The notes: generated from the letters alone by a model not told the origin. 64,000 bases of DNA from Pirellulaceae bacterium (GCA_019636375.1 JAHBXS010000003.1:434001-498000), one strand, 5' to 3'. Shown: positions 7,892-17,442, counted from the first letter of the stretch. Numbers and translations: made by a program.

Positions 7892-8968
7892 TTAGTCTAA
7901 CAAGCCAAACACGATTTCGTTGCCAGAACGAGTGCTGATCGCTTGGTAGGTTGCGAAGTCAATCTGGTTAGGAATGAACCGAGTCGAACCGTCCGCGTAA
8001 GCGAAGTTGGCACCGGCTGGGTGTCCGCTACCAAATGCATTGAGACGCTCATCGACGAAGGTGAAATTCGCAGTTGCTGTTGGTGGAGTCCGGTAGTTCA
8101 AAGGAACTCGCGTGCTGGCGAAGACATGTATAACGCCGTTGTAACCGCCAAACCAACCCCAAGCCCCATTCCCTCGCATTTCATAACGAGCAACTGATGG
8201 GTAGAGTATTTGATCAAAATTTCGGTCGACATGGTAGCGTTCGCCAAACAAGAATGTGTTTGAGCTGCCATCAACAAAATCAGAATCAATTCGAGGAGCC
8301 CGCGCGTTAGGCTTAAGCAGTGTTTGACTAGGAAATGGTTGGGAACCAGGGCCGGTCATGTAGAACGCACCTGTCGCCGACATTAGATTTCCGCCAGCAA
8401 AGGTCGAATAGGTTCCTGCACTTGCTGCGTAGCTCGAGATACCCATAAATCCTCGGGAGTATCCGGTCGCTGCGTACGTTAATTCGTAGGGTGTGTCAAT
8501 GTCGATGTCCGATGGGCATTGGTAAACTGGAATTCGGGTAGCGGAGATGGCGTTGATATCGCGGTTACCGGTATCTGGGTTGATCGAATTCGATTTCGCC
8601 GCAACCGCTGATTGTGAATAGTTCCACCGATCATTGATGTTATTCAACTCCGCGTACGGAAGAATAAGCTGAAAAACGTTGCGGCTATAAAATCGCAACA
8701 GATATCCGGCAGGTGCACTCGTGTCAGTTGTGTCGAATAGCGAGCACCAAAGCCCGTCAGGAAGGCGTTGGATTGCACTTTCGTAATTGTGCGACGCAAG
8801 CGCCAATTGACGCATGTTGTTTGCACAACTTGTTCTGCGAGCTGCTTCGCGGACGGATTGGACGGCGGGGAGCAGCAAGCCCACCAGAATTCCAATGATG
8901 GCAATCACCACCAATAACTCAATCAATGTAAAACCCGCGCGACGCTGGTTCTCTACTCGAGTCGACAT
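7892..8968 (-). CDS. DUF1559 type-IV-pilin-like protein
   Basis: A 358-residue protein with a class III prepilin leader: after MSTRVENQRRAG comes FTLIELLVVIAIIGILVGLL, with cleavage expected after Gly12, then the QSVREAARRTSCANNMRQL helix. The large C-terminal DUF1559 domain follows and ends with the family's GHPAGANFAYADGSTRF motif (residues about 320-336). These proteins are hugely expanded in planctomycetes and resemble pseudopilins; they are thought to reach the cell surface through a type-II-secretion or type-IV-pilus-like machinery. No prepilin peptidase gene is in the window. A strong terminator follows the gene. Confidence 0.95.
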   Translation of the reverse strand: MSTRVENQRRAGFTLIELLVVIAIIGILVGLLLPAVQSVREAARRTSCANNMRQLALASHNYESAIQRLPDGLWCSLFDTTDTSAPAGYLLRFYSRNVFQLILPYAELNNINDRWNYSQSAVAAKSNSINPDTGNRDINAISATRIPVYQCPSDIDIDTPYELTYAATGYSRGFMGISSYAASAGTYSTFAGGNLMSATGAFYMTGPGSQPFPSQTLLKPNARAPRIDSDFVDGSSNTFLFGERYHVDRNFDQILYPSVARYEMRGNGAWGWFGGYNGVIHVFASTRVPLNYRTPPTATANFTFVDERLNAFGSGHPAGANFAYADGSTRFIPNQIDFATYQAISTRSGNEIVFGLLD

Positions 8969-9364
8969 GATTTACAGCCTCCGTTGTTGACCTTGCAATC
9001 AACAAACAAAAAAACAAAACAACTTAAAAAATGACATTTCGAATCACGTGCCTCATGACCCGAAAAAATTGATTTTGTATCCTGGGCCTCATGCCGATTC
9101 AGCGGACGATTTCCCCCGCCGCTCCTTTACGGTTAAGCGAGATTTTAAACGACGGCTTTTGCCTTGGATAGGGTCAAAATTTCAATTCAACCAAATCAAT
9201 CGGTGTCAAAATACTGATGGATTGTGTAGGTTTAGAGAAGAACTAACGAAAAAACCAAGAAATTGTTCGCGGGGGATGCTTCTCAGGCTCAGCTTCTCCG
9301 GTTTTAATGAGAGTCTTGCGGGCCGGATTCAAGTTTCGAAAACCTAGTTATTTTACGGGAAAAC
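8969..9364. other. Divergent intergenic region
   Basis: 396 bases between the divergent DUF1559 and formate-tetrahydrofolate ligase genes. It should hold both promoters. The part next to the DUF1559 gene is A-rich. I see no riboswitch fold I can name and no supported short gene. Confidence 0.5.
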
Positions 9365-11035
9365 ATGCCTTCTGATATCGAAATCGCGCGTCAAATCACT
9401 CTGAAACCAGTCACCGAAATCGCCGCTCAACTTGGCCTTTCTCCCGATCACCTGGAAGTCTTCGGAAAATACAAGGCCAAATTGCCGCTGTCCCTGATCG
9501 ATACGGAACGAGCGAAAAAATGCCGCCTGATTTTGGTCTCGGCGATTTCACCAACGCCCCCCGGCGAAGGAAAGACAACGACTTCCATCGGACTGTCCCA
9601 AGGGCTCAACCGCATCGGCCACAAAACAACGGTGGTCCTTCGCGAGCCGTCGCTCGGTCCGGTCTTCGGAATCAAGGGTGGCGCGACGGGTGGGGGTTGG
9701 TCACAAGTCCTGCCGATGGAGGACATCAACCTGCACTTCACAGGTGACTTTGCGGCGATTGAAAAGGCCCATAACTTGCTCTCCGCACTCATCGATAATA
9801 ACTTGCAGAACCGCGCTAACTCGCTCAACATCGATCCCCGTACGGTGGTCTGGAAACGGGTCTTCGATATGAACGATCGCGCTCTACGGCAAATCACGAT
9901 CGGACTGGGAGGAACGGCCAACGGGGTTCCTCGCGAGACGGGCTTCGACATCACAGCGGCGTCCGAGATCATGGCGATCTTGTGCCTCTCGAACGACTTG
10001 CCTGACCTCAAGCGACGATTGTCGAACATCTTCGTGGGCTTCACCTGGGACCGCCAACCGGTCTACGCTCGCGACCTGAAGGCTGCCGGGGCGATGGCGG
10101 CGCTCCTCAAGGATGCGATCAAGCCGAACCTCGTCCAAACTCTGGAAGGGACCCCGGCGATTATCCACGGCGGACCGTTTGCCAACATCGCTCAAGGGAC
10201 CAACTCAGTGATCGCGACTCGGATGGGAATGTCGCTGTCGGATTTTGTGGTGACGGAGGCCGGTTTCGGTTTCGATCTGGGTGCGGAGAAGTTCTTTGAC
10301 ATTAAATGCCAATCGGCGGGCTTGAGTCCGTCGGCGGTCGTGATTGTGGCGACGTTGCGGGCGCTGAAGTACCACGGGCGGGCGGATTTAAAGACGGTAT
10401 CCGAGCCGAATCCGCAGGCACTCCGCGATGGTTTGGAGAACTTGGAAAAACACCTTGAGAATGCCGCTCGGTTCGGTGTTCCCGCAGTGGTGGCGATCAA
10501 CAAGTTCGCGACGGACCCGGCGGATGAAATCGCGATTGTCCGCGAGGCGTGTGAACGCTTCGGTGTTCCGGCGGTCGAGGCCGACGTGTGGGGCTCTGGG
10601 GGAGCCGGGGCGGAAGAGTTGGCGAAGATCGTGGCGGACAAGGCGACCAGCTTCTCCGGAAAATTCAAGCCCCTTTACGATTGGGATTGGCCGATCAAAA
10701 AGAAAATCGAAACGATCTGCACCGAATACTACGGCGCGTCGGGAGTCGAGTACTTGCCGCGAGCGATTGCCGATCTGAAGACGATCAAGAAGCTCGGCTT
10801 GGACGGCGTGCCGGTCTGCATGGCCAAGACGCAAAAGTCCTTGTCGGACAACCCCGAAATTGTCGGACGCCCCCGCAATTTCGTGGTGACGGTACGACAA
10901 ATTGAGATTGCGGCCGGGGCTGGTTTTGTGGTTCCGATCACCGGCGAGATGATGCGGATGCCGGGTTTGCCGAATGTCCCTTCCGCTGAACATATCGATA
11001 TCGACGACGACGGAAATATTTCCGGCTTGTTCTAA
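9365..11035 (+). CDS. fhs: Formate-tetrahydrofolate ligase
   Basis: A 556-residue cytoplasmic enzyme of normal length that makes 10-formyltetrahydrofolate from formate, ATP and tetrahydrofolate. The opening DIEIARQITLKPVTEIA, the P-loop PTPPGEGKTTTS (residues 64-75), the LGPVFGIKGGATGGG segment (about 96-110) and EDINLHFTGDFAAI are hallmark motifs. The C-terminus has the usual TGEMMRMPGLP. It feeds one-carbon units to purine synthesis and to serine/glycine interconversion. serA lies 5 kb downstream but is not in the same unit. Other folate genes such as folD are not nearby. Confidence 0.97.
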   Translation: MPSDIEIARQITLKPVTEIAAQLGLSPDHLEVFGKYKAKLPLSLIDTERAKKCRLILVSAISPTPPGEGKTTTSIGLSQGLNRIGHKTTVVLREPSLGPVFGIKGGATGGGWSQVLPMEDINLHFTGDFAAIEKAHNLLSALIDNNLQNRANSLNIDPRTVVWKRVFDMNDRALRQITIGLGGTANGVPRETGFDITAASEIMAILCLSNDLPDLKRRLSNIFVGFTWDRQPVYARDLKAAGAMAALLKDAIKPNLVQTLEGTPAIIHGGPFANIAQGTNSVIATRMGMSLSDFVVTEAGFGFDLGAEKFFDIKCQSAGLSPSAVVIVATLRALKYHGRADLKTVSEPNPQALRDGLENLEKHLENAARFGVPAVVAINKFATDPADEIAIVREACERFGVPAVEADVWGSGGAGAEELAKIVADKATSFSGKFKPLYDWDWPIKKKIETICTEYYGASGVEYLPRAIADLKTIKKLGLDGVPVCMAKTQKSLSDNPEIVGRPRNFVVTVRQIEIAAGAGFVVPITGEMMRMPGLPNVPSAEHIDIDDDGNISGLF

Positions 11036-11179
11036 GGGACGGTCTCTTCGCGGATTTCCCATTGGGGGAGTGGCGCGTGGTATACTGGAGCAGGCCAATG
11101 GGTTGGTGTTTCGCTTGTGGGAACGAAGCGCTCGACATTGGGACACTTATTTGGGAATACCATTTGGAGGAACGTTAAA

Positions 11180-12628
11180 ATGTTCTCGACGACTCGACGT
11201 CAATTCTTGGGGAGTTGTTCGGCGGCGATTGTGGGCGCGGCGACCTACCGACCACATGCCAAAATCATCGGGGCGAATGAACAAATCCGCGTGGCAGTGA
11301 TCGGGTTTGGAGGGCGCGGCAAGGCTCTGATTGACGGCGTAAGACGGAGTGCCAACGCGCGGCTGGTCGCTCTGTGTGATGCTGACTCGAAGGTGCTCAA
11401 CGGATTCGAACCCGACAATCACGATTTGTGGCGAACGGGTGACTTTCGCGAGATTCTCGACTCGGGAGAGGTTGATGCGATTGCTTCAGCGACCCCTAAT
11501 CATTGGCATGCCCTGATGACGGTTTGGGCTTGCCAGGCCGGGAAACATGTCTACATGGAAAAACCGATTTCTCACAACATGTGGGAGAGTCGCCAAGTCG
11601 TGCTCGCTTCGCGACGGTTTGATCGCTTCGTCCAAGCCGGTTTTCAAAATCGTTCGGACACGGCGCTGATTCCGTTTTTTGAGAGGCTCCAGCGGGGCGA
11701 TTTCGGTGCGGTTCAGCATGTGCATGGAACTTGCTATCGAGACCGGGATGGGATTGGAAAAATCGAAAGTCCACTGGTGATCCCGGAAACGATCAACTAC
11801 GACCGCTGGCTGGGTCCTGCCACTGATGAACCGCTCTATCGGCCTCGTTTGCATTATGATTGGCACTGGGATTTCAACACAGGCAACGGTGACGTGGGGA
11901 ACCAAGGGCCGCACGAATGGGATTTGATGAATTGGGCGTTGGGGGATACAGTCGAGATGCCGAGCAGGATGGTGGCCGCCGGTAATCGATTTGCTTGGAA
12001 CGACGCCGGGAACACGCCGAACGTGATGGCATGTTTTGGTGAAATGAACGGGATTCCGTTTTGCTTCGAAGTGGTCAATCTGAAAAAATCGGCCTCGCCT
12101 CCACAGGGTGTTGGGGTTGGTGTCGTGATCACGACCGAGCGAGGTACCTTTACGGGTGGCCGCGGCGGGGGGAAGTTTACGTTCAGTGATGGGAAGGTTG
12201 AAAAGTTCAGTCAGTCGCCCGAGCAAAAAGGGGACTCGACGCCGGACCACATGCAAAACTTCTTCGATGCAATTCTGAATCATTCTCGCGAGGGGCAACG
12301 CTCGGAAGTTGTCTCGGCTGCGAAGTCGTCAGCGATGGCTCACATGGCGAATATTTCCTACATGCTGGGCGAGGTGAGGTCCGAGGGGGAATTAGGGGCG
12401 GCCTTTTCCGGTCATGTTGCGGCTTCCGAGATGCTGGCTCGATTGCGGGAGGCTCCCCGAAAATTTGCGGAAATCAACGAGTTACCGGTAGGGCGCGAGT
12501 CGTGGATTCTCGGTCCAGAGTTGACCTTCGACAACGCATCGCAGAGTTTCGTCGGTTCGGCCTCTGGGCTTGCCAATGAACGAATGACCCGCGAGTACCG
12601 TAAAAATTATGTGTTCCCACAGTTGTAA
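11180..12628 (+). CDS. Tat-exported Gfo/Idh/MocA-family oxidoreductase
   Basis: About 482 residues. The N-terminus FSTTRRQFLGSCSAAIVGAAT is a twin-arginine signal, so the protein should be exported folded with its cofactor. A Rossmann NAD(P)-binding domain follows: IRVAVIGFGGRGKALIDGV, then ATPNHWHALMTVWACQAGKHVYMEKPISHN, which includes the family's conserved EKP lysine. The C-terminal part is the Gfo/Idh/MocA alpha/beta domain, with GDVGNQGPHEWDLMNWALG. Planctomycetes carry many such paralogues, probably acting on sugars in the periplasm; the substrate here is unknown. ATG 11180 has a GGAGG site about nine bases upstream and begins the Tat signal, so I preferred it to the in-frame start at 11117. 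Confidence 0.92.
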   Translation: MFSTTRRQFLGSCSAAIVGAATYRPHAKIIGANEQIRVAVIGFGGRGKALIDGVRRSANARLVALCDADSKVLNGFEPDNHDLWRTGDFREILDSGEVDAIASATPNHWHALMTVWACQAGKHVYMEKPISHNMWESRQVVLASRRFDRFVQAGFQNRSDTALIPFFERLQRGDFGAVQHVHGTCYRDRDGIGKIESPLVIPETINYDRWLGPATDEPLYRPRLHYDWHWDFNTGNGDVGNQGPHEWDLMNWALGDTVEMPSRMVAAGNRFAWNDAGNTPNVMACFGEMNGIPFCFEVVNLKKSASPPQGVGVGVVITTERGTFTGGRGGGKFTFSDGKVEKFSQSPEQKGDSTPDHMQNFFDAILNHSREGQRSEVVSAAKSSAMAHMANISYMLGEVRSEGELGAAFSGHVAASEMLARLREAPRKFAEINELPVGRESWILGPELTFDNASQSFVGSASGLANERMTREYRKNYVFPQL

Positions 12629-12652
12629 GGGCAGGTTTGGCGATTTTTTTAT

Positions 12653-12770
12653 GCTCGTTCACGGAGTGAACGGCTACGTGATAGTGTTTTTGCGCTCGTT
12701 CACGGAGTGAACGGCTACGTGGCTTTTCACTCTGTGAAAAGACGAGTGAAGGCGTGTGAATCAACCGAGC
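12653..12770 (-). repeat. Dispersed intergenic element, copy C (partial, inverted)
   Basis: Two perfect 28-base direct repeats (12653-12680 and 12694-12721), each with the palindrome GTTCACGGAGTGAAC and the end GGCTACGTG, are followed by a second palindrome CTTTTCAC-TCT-GTGAAAAG (12723-12741). Read on the minus strand, the order CTTTTCAC-GTGAAAAG, CCACGT-GCCGTTCA, CCGTGAACG matches the end of the element at 42408-42571. The doubled 28-mer is specific to this copy. Confidence 0.8.
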
Positions 12771-12895
12771 GAGTTGCGGGAGCACCTGAGTTAGTACGAG
12801 AGCATTCTAGATTTATAGCCAAAAAATCTTTTCTGAAGATGCAGAGCCAACCAATCTAATCCGAGTTTTCTGAGAGAGAGAGAGGAGAAATTACG

Positions 12896-13603
12896 ATGTT
12901 GTCATCATTGCGGAGTACCGTGGTCGGACTGACGATAGCGGCAACCATTTGCGCGATTGGAGTCGCTCAAGGCAGTCGGCCCAATCAAGACCCCGTTCAG
13001 GGCCCAACGAAATCCAATCAGCAGTCGCAGGCTCAACAAGACGTGAAAGAGGATGTGCAAATGGAAACGGCTACTTTTGGAAACGGGTGCTTTTGGTGTA
13101 CGGAAGCGGTTTTCTTGCACTTGAAAGGGGTCGCGTCGGTCACGTCGGGCTACTCGGGTGGCCGAGTGCCGAACCCAACTTACGAACAAATCTGTACGGG
13201 GATGACGGGTCATGCCGAAGTTATCCAGATTAAATACAACCCCGAAGAGATCACTTACGATCAACTGCTCGAGGTGTTTTTTGGGACTCACGATCCCACG
13301 ACGCTCAATCGCCAAGGCCCGGACGTCGGCACGCAGTATCGCTCGGCTATTTTTTATCACAACGAGACTCAAAAAGAGCGAGCGGAACTCGCCAAAAGCG
13401 AGCTTGAGAAGAGCAAGGTATTTCGTAAACCGATTGTGACGGAGATCACGGAGTTCTCGATTTTCTATCCTGCCGAGGATTACCATCAGAACTTTTTCGC
13501 CCGTAACCCAAATAACCAATATTGCCAAATTCAGGCCGCTCCCAAAATCAAAAAGATCAAAAAAGTCTTTTCTGAATTGATCAAGGAAGAAGCAAAACGC
13601 TAG
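12896..13603 (+). CDS. msrA: Exported peptide methionine sulfoxide reductase A
   Basis: A 235-residue protein. Residues 1-25 form a signal peptide (VGLTIAATICAIGVAQG), followed by a Gln-rich linker to about residue 55 and a complete MsrA domain. The catalytic motif GCFWCTE is at 64-70 (nucleophile Cys65). SVTSGYSGG, TGHAEVIQIKYNP, FFGTHDPTTLNRQGPDVGTQYRS and the C-terminal YHQNFFARNPNNQYC follow in family order. The enzyme reduces methionine-S-sulfoxide in oxidised proteins using a thioredoxin-type donor. The signal peptide indicates it works outside the cytoplasm. A strong purine-rich ribosome site (GAGAGAGAGGAG) precedes the ATG. The next gene is an exported TlpA-like protein, a possible electron donor. 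Confidence 0.94.
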   Translation: MLSSLRSTVVGLTIAATICAIGVAQGSRPNQDPVQGPTKSNQQSQAQQDVKEDVQMETATFGNGCFWCTEAVFLHLKGVASVTSGYSGGRVPNPTYEQICTGMTGHAEVIQIKYNPEEITYDQLLEVFFGTHDPTTLNRQGPDVGTQYRSAIFYHNETQKERAELAKSELEKSKVFRKPIVTEITEFSIFYPAEDYHQNFFARNPNNQYCQIQAAPKIKKIKKVFSELIKEEAKR

Positions 13604-13776
13604 TTGGCGTAACTGGCGTCGTGCGGATTCATGAATGCTTGCAGAGCAGTCAAAATCGTTGCTCGGTTAGGGAGTTTTTTTCGGCAGGGCATCGACCTTG
13701 ACAGTTTTCGTTGAATTCGCACACTTAGGGGGAACGGAGTTGAAGAATTCTTGAAGAACTACCAGGGACTGATGCG

Positions 13777-15708
13777 ATGTCTACGCGAGCTTTTTTGTTG
13801 GCAACTTTTCTCGTCGCGGGTTTTCTAACTCCGACCATTGCTCAAGACAACCCCCAAGATCGAATCAAAACGGCCCTTTCGATTCGGCCGATCCAACAAG
13901 TAAATGTGGACACGCCCACCGCAGATGAACTCGCCAACTGCCGAGTCGAACGGGCGGTGGAGACGATCGGGGTAGCAGGTTGGATTGTGTACGACGGGTC
14001 AGGACGCAAGATCAGGCAGTTCTTGGATACAGATGGTGACAAGAAACTCGACGTTTGGCAGTTCTTCCGCAACGGCGTTGAGGTCTACCGCGAAATCGAT
14101 ACAGACAAAGACGACAAAAGAAACGAATTTCGCTGGCTGGGTAATGAGGGGACTCGTTGGGGAATCGATGAGAATCAAGATGGCGCGATTGATCGGTGGA
14201 AACAAATTTCTGCCGAAGAAGTCGCGGCAGAGGTCTTTCACGCCGTTCGCGACAAAAATATCGCGCGGTTTCGTGCGGTGCTGATCAGTGAATCGGATTT
14301 GGCAAATCTTGGGCTGCGATCTGAACTCAGCCAGTCGATCAGCGAGAAGTTAAAGGCCAGCCAAGCGGGCTTGTCGGGTTTGTCGGCTGATTTCAAGGGT
14401 CTTTCGCCCAAGGCCGAGTTCGCTCATTTTGGGAGTGCGACGCCGAATCTTTTGGCGAAGGACTTTGAGACTTCTGGTAATCGCGAAGATGTTTTCTTCT
14501 ACGATTTGTCGTCGGCGGTCTTCTCCGATGATTCAGGTGCAGGTAAGAGCTATGGGCAAATCTCGCTTGGGACGATGCTCAAAACCAGCGAGGGTTGGCG
14601 GGTTGTTGAATTGCCGGTTCTGATGCAAGAAGGCAAGGTCGTTACCAATGGTGGGTTGATGTTAAGCCTGCCGAGTACCGCGATGGCTTCGGCTGGTATC
14701 GAAGGAAACAACGCCGACATCATCAAGCTATTTGAAGAATTCGAGGATGTCGAAAACAGGTTGCGAAATGCGAAAGCGGGAGCAGAGACGGAAAAGCTGC
14801 AACGAAAACGAGTCGAAGTTCTAACGCAACTGGCCGTACAGAGCGAAGGAGAAAATCGAGCCAACTGGATTCGACAACTTGCCGACACGGTGGCCAATGC
14901 TTACGAAAGTGGCATGTTCGATCAAGGGCTCGATGAGTTGATGGAGACCGGGCGGAAGTTGGGGGCTCAAAAAATCGACGCCGAACGGGACTACATCGCT
15001 TGGCGGGTGATTACGGCCCGATATTCCAAGGCCTCGGACGGTTCGTCAAGCGAAAGAGTGGCGGCGAGCGAACGCTTTCAAAAGGACTTGGAAGCATTTA
15101 TTAAGTCGTTCCCCAACAGTGATTTTGCACCGGAGGGCCTGAACCAAATCGCTCTGTATGCTGAGGTGAATGGTGCTGATGAGGAAAGCCTGAAGCAGGC
15201 CGTCGAGGTCTATCGTCGAATCGAAAAAGAATTTCCAGGGACGAAATGGGCAGCGCGCGCCAAGGGGGCTCGCAATCGACTCGATTCGATCGGGAAAAAA
15301 ATCGACTTTGCAGGGAAGACCATCAACAATCAAAACTTCGATCTCAATAGCCCGCAACTGGCTGGAAAGATCGTGATTATTCATTTTTGGGCGACTTGGT
15401 GCGATGCCTGCGTCAAGGATTTTCCGGAATTCCAACGCCTGCAAGCGAAATACAAGGACGAATTGGTCGTTGTGGGGGTGAATCTCGATGATTCTTATGA
15501 CAAGATGAAGGAGCACCTGAGCGCCAACGCACAATACAAATGGACTCAGTTGTATGCTCCAGGAGGGGTCTCCGACAGTCCGCTGGCAATTCAAATGGGC
15601 GTTTCCACGTTGCCCTTGAATTTGTTGATCGATCAAAAGGGACAAGTCGTCGATACGGGTCTTAGTGCACGTGAAATCGACCGGAGCATTCAACGTCTCC
15701 AACGGTAA
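13777..15708 (+). CDS. Exported TlpA/thioredoxin-like protein with calcium-binding-like loops
   Basis: A 643-residue protein with a signal peptide (cleavage expected near IAQ, residue 23). Residues 84-139 hold three acidic loops, DTDGDKKLD, DTDKDDKRNE and DENQDGAID, spaced about 24 residues apart and similar to EF-hand or type-3-repeat calcium loops. A long helical region with TPR-like spacing covers about 310-500. The C-terminal 140 residues form a TlpA/ResA-like thioredoxin domain with the redox pair WCDAC (Cys542 and Cys545) and a later STLPLNLLID cis-proline segment. The family reduces disulfides outside the cytoplasm. It follows the exported msrA by 173 bases, so it may supply MsrA or a cytochrome maturation step; that link is inferred from position only. 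Confidence 0.88.
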   Translation: MSTRAFLLATFLVAGFLTPTIAQDNPQDRIKTALSIRPIQQVNVDTPTADELANCRVERAVETIGVAGWIVYDGSGRKIRQFLDTDGDKKLDVWQFFRNGVEVYREIDTDKDDKRNEFRWLGNEGTRWGIDENQDGAIDRWKQISAEEVAAEVFHAVRDKNIARFRAVLISESDLANLGLRSELSQSISEKLKASQAGLSGLSADFKGLSPKAEFAHFGSATPNLLAKDFETSGNREDVFFYDLSSAVFSDDSGAGKSYGQISLGTMLKTSEGWRVVELPVLMQEGKVVTNGGLMLSLPSTAMASAGIEGNNADIIKLFEEFEDVENRLRNAKAGAETEKLQRKRVEVLTQLAVQSEGENRANWIRQLADTVANAYESGMFDQGLDELMETGRKLGAQKIDAERDYIAWRVITARYSKASDGSSSERVAASERFQKDLEAFIKSFPNSDFAPEGLNQIALYAEVNGADEESLKQAVEVYRRIEKEFPGTKWAARAKGARNRLDSIGKKIDFAGKTINNQNFDLNSPQLAGKIVIIHFWATWCDACVKDFPEFQRLQAKYKDELVVVGVNLDDSYDKMKEHLSANAQYKWTQLYAPGGVSDSPLAIQMGVSTLPLNLLIDQKGQVVDTGLSAREIDRSIQRLQR

Positions 15709-15730
15709 TGGTGAATTGGGCTCAGTGTAC

Positions 15731-15751
15731 GGCAGGTTTTTCAGCCTGTCC
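15731..15751. repeat. Short palindromic repeat
   Basis: The sequence GGCAGG-TTTTTCAG-CCTGTC forms a 6-bp hairpin between the TlpA-like and serA genes. It may serve as a weak terminator or be a copy of a small intergenic palindrome; there is no T-run after it. Confidence 0.45.
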
Positions 15752-15807
15752 TGCAAATCGAAAACCGTTGGCTGTGATTGAACTGTCCTTTGCATGAAAG
15801 CCCATCG

Positions 15808-17442
15808 ATGACCAAGTACAAAATCGTTGCCCTTGATCCCATTGCTCCCGAGGGTTTGGCGCTTCTGGATGCCGAGCCGAATTTCGAATACGAGGTCCGC
15901 ACAGGACTCAAGGGGGACGACTTACGAAAGACGTTGGCAGAATTTGATGGTGCGATTGTTCGAAGCGGCGTGAAGATCACGCAAGAATCCTTGGCCGGAA
16001 ACCGACGCCTCAAGGCCATCGTCCGCGCGGGGGTGGGAACCGACAACATCGACAAGGCTGCGGCGACTCGTCTGGGAATCATCGTGATGAATACTCCGGC
16101 GGGCAATACGTTGAGCACCGCCGAGCATACGCTGGCATTGATGCTGGCGCTGGCACGCGATGTGGCCCCGGCTTATCATTCGCTGTTGGAGGGACGCTGG
16201 GACCGCAAATCGTTCATGGGAACGCAGCTTGCCGGAAAGACGCTTGGCGTGGTCGGCATGGGGAGAATCGGACGAGAGGTGGCACTGCGGGCGCAGGCCT
16301 TTCAAATGAAGGTTCTCGGCTACGACCCTTTTCTCACCGAAGATCAAGCAGCAAAACTCGGTATACAAAAGGCCGCTGAAATTCGCGAGATGTTGCCACA
16401 AGTCGATTTTCTGACCGTGCATACACCTTTGAATAATGAAACGAAGGACTTGATCGGACTCCCTGAACTGGAGTTGGTGAAGCCGGGGATTCGTCTCGTT
16501 AACTGTGCTCGCGGGGGGATCTACAACGAAGAGGCGTTGGTGGCTGGGCTGAAAAGTGGTCAGATCGCGGGGGTTGCTTTGGATGTTTTCGCGGAGGAGC
16601 CTTGCACGTCGAGCCCGTTGTTTGGGATGCCGGGGGTTGTTTGTACGCCGCACCTTGGAGCGAGCACCAATGAGGCCCAGACCCAAGTTGCCGTGGAAGG
16701 GATCGGCTTGTTGATGAACTTTTTTAACAAAGGCGAAATCCGGCAAGCGGTCAACATGTCGTCGCTAGACCCACAGACCTTAGCAGCGATGCAAGGTTTT
16801 CTGGATGCAGCTCGGCGGCTGGGATTGTTTCTGGCACAGCTTCAAGGTGGCAACGTGGAGACCTGTGTGTTGCGTTACCAGGGGGATGTCGCGGCACTTG
16901 ACACGAAGCCATTGACGGCGGCATTTTGTGCAGGGCTTTTGGAGCGGGCTCTGGAAGAGAGCGTCAACATGGTCAATAGCGAGTTGCTGCTCCGCGAACG
17001 GGGTATCGAGTTGACCCAAGCGACCAGCAAGGCCAACAATTCTTTCACGTCGATCATCAACGCCGAAGTTGCCGGGACCGGCGGGCGGGTGACGGCAAGT
17101 GTCGCTCTGTTTGGAACCAATATGCCCCGGTTGGTGATGATTGATGAGTTGCCGATCGATGCCTACCTCGATGGACTGATGTTGATTTTCCGACATTCGG
17201 ACGTCCCAGGAGTGATCGGTCGCGTCGGCACGATCTTTGGCGAGCACAAAGTCAATATTGCTCAGATGTCGGTCGGCCGTGATCGTGCGAAACCGGGCCA
17301 AGCGGCTGTTGGAGTTTTGAACCTAGATTCACCTCCAACTTCGGAGTGCCTCGAACTGTTGCAAGAAATTCCTTCGTTGACCAGTGTGCAATTGATCGAA
17401 CTGCCACCAGAGGGGGTTCTGCCAAGTTGGCTGATTATTTGA
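15808..17442 (+). CDS. serA: D-3-phosphoglycerate dehydrogenase
   Basis: A 544-residue long-form SerA that oxidises 3-phosphoglycerate with NAD+ in the first step of serine synthesis. The substrate domain begins MTKYKIVALDPIAPEG. The NAD-binding motif GVVGMGRIG is at about 147-155. The catalytic arginine lies in NCARGGIYNE, the glutamate in FAEEP and the histidine in TPHLGAST. An intervening allosteric domain (about 320-460) and a C-terminal ACT domain (IFRHSDVPGVIGRVGTIFGE) follow, which usually mediate serine feedback. The in-frame start ten codons upstream was rejected because MTKYKI is the conserved beginning. Confidence 0.96.
   Translation: MTKYKIVALDPIAPEGLALLDAEPNFEYEVRTGLKGDDLRKTLAEFDGAIVRSGVKITQESLAGNRRLKAIVRAGVGTDNIDKAAATRLGIIVMNTPAGNTLSTAEHTLALMLALARDVAPAYHSLLEGRWDRKSFMGTQLAGKTLGVVGMGRIGREVALRAQAFQMKVLGYDPFLTEDQAAKLGIQKAAEIREMLPQVDFLTVHTPLNNETKDLIGLPELELVKPGIRLVNCARGGIYNEEALVAGLKSGQIAGVALDVFAEEPCTSSPLFGMPGVVCTPHLGASTNEAQTQVAVEGIGLLMNFFNKGEIRQAVNMSSLDPQTLAAMQGFLDAARRLGLFLAQLQGGNVETCVLRYQGDVAALDTKPLTAAFCAGLLERALEESVNMVNSELLLRERGIELTQATSKANNSFTSIINAEVAGTGGRVTASVALFGTNMPRLVMIDELPIDAYLDGLMLIFRHSDVPGVIGRVGTIFGEHKVNIAQMSVGRDRAKPGQAAVGVLNLDSPPTSECLELLQEIPSLTSVQLIELPPEGVLPSWLII

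Noticed and set aside
8969..9364. Riboswitch ahead of formate-tetrahydrofolate ligase
   Set aside because: I looked for a tetrahydrofolate or glycine aptamer core and did not find one that I could fold by eye.
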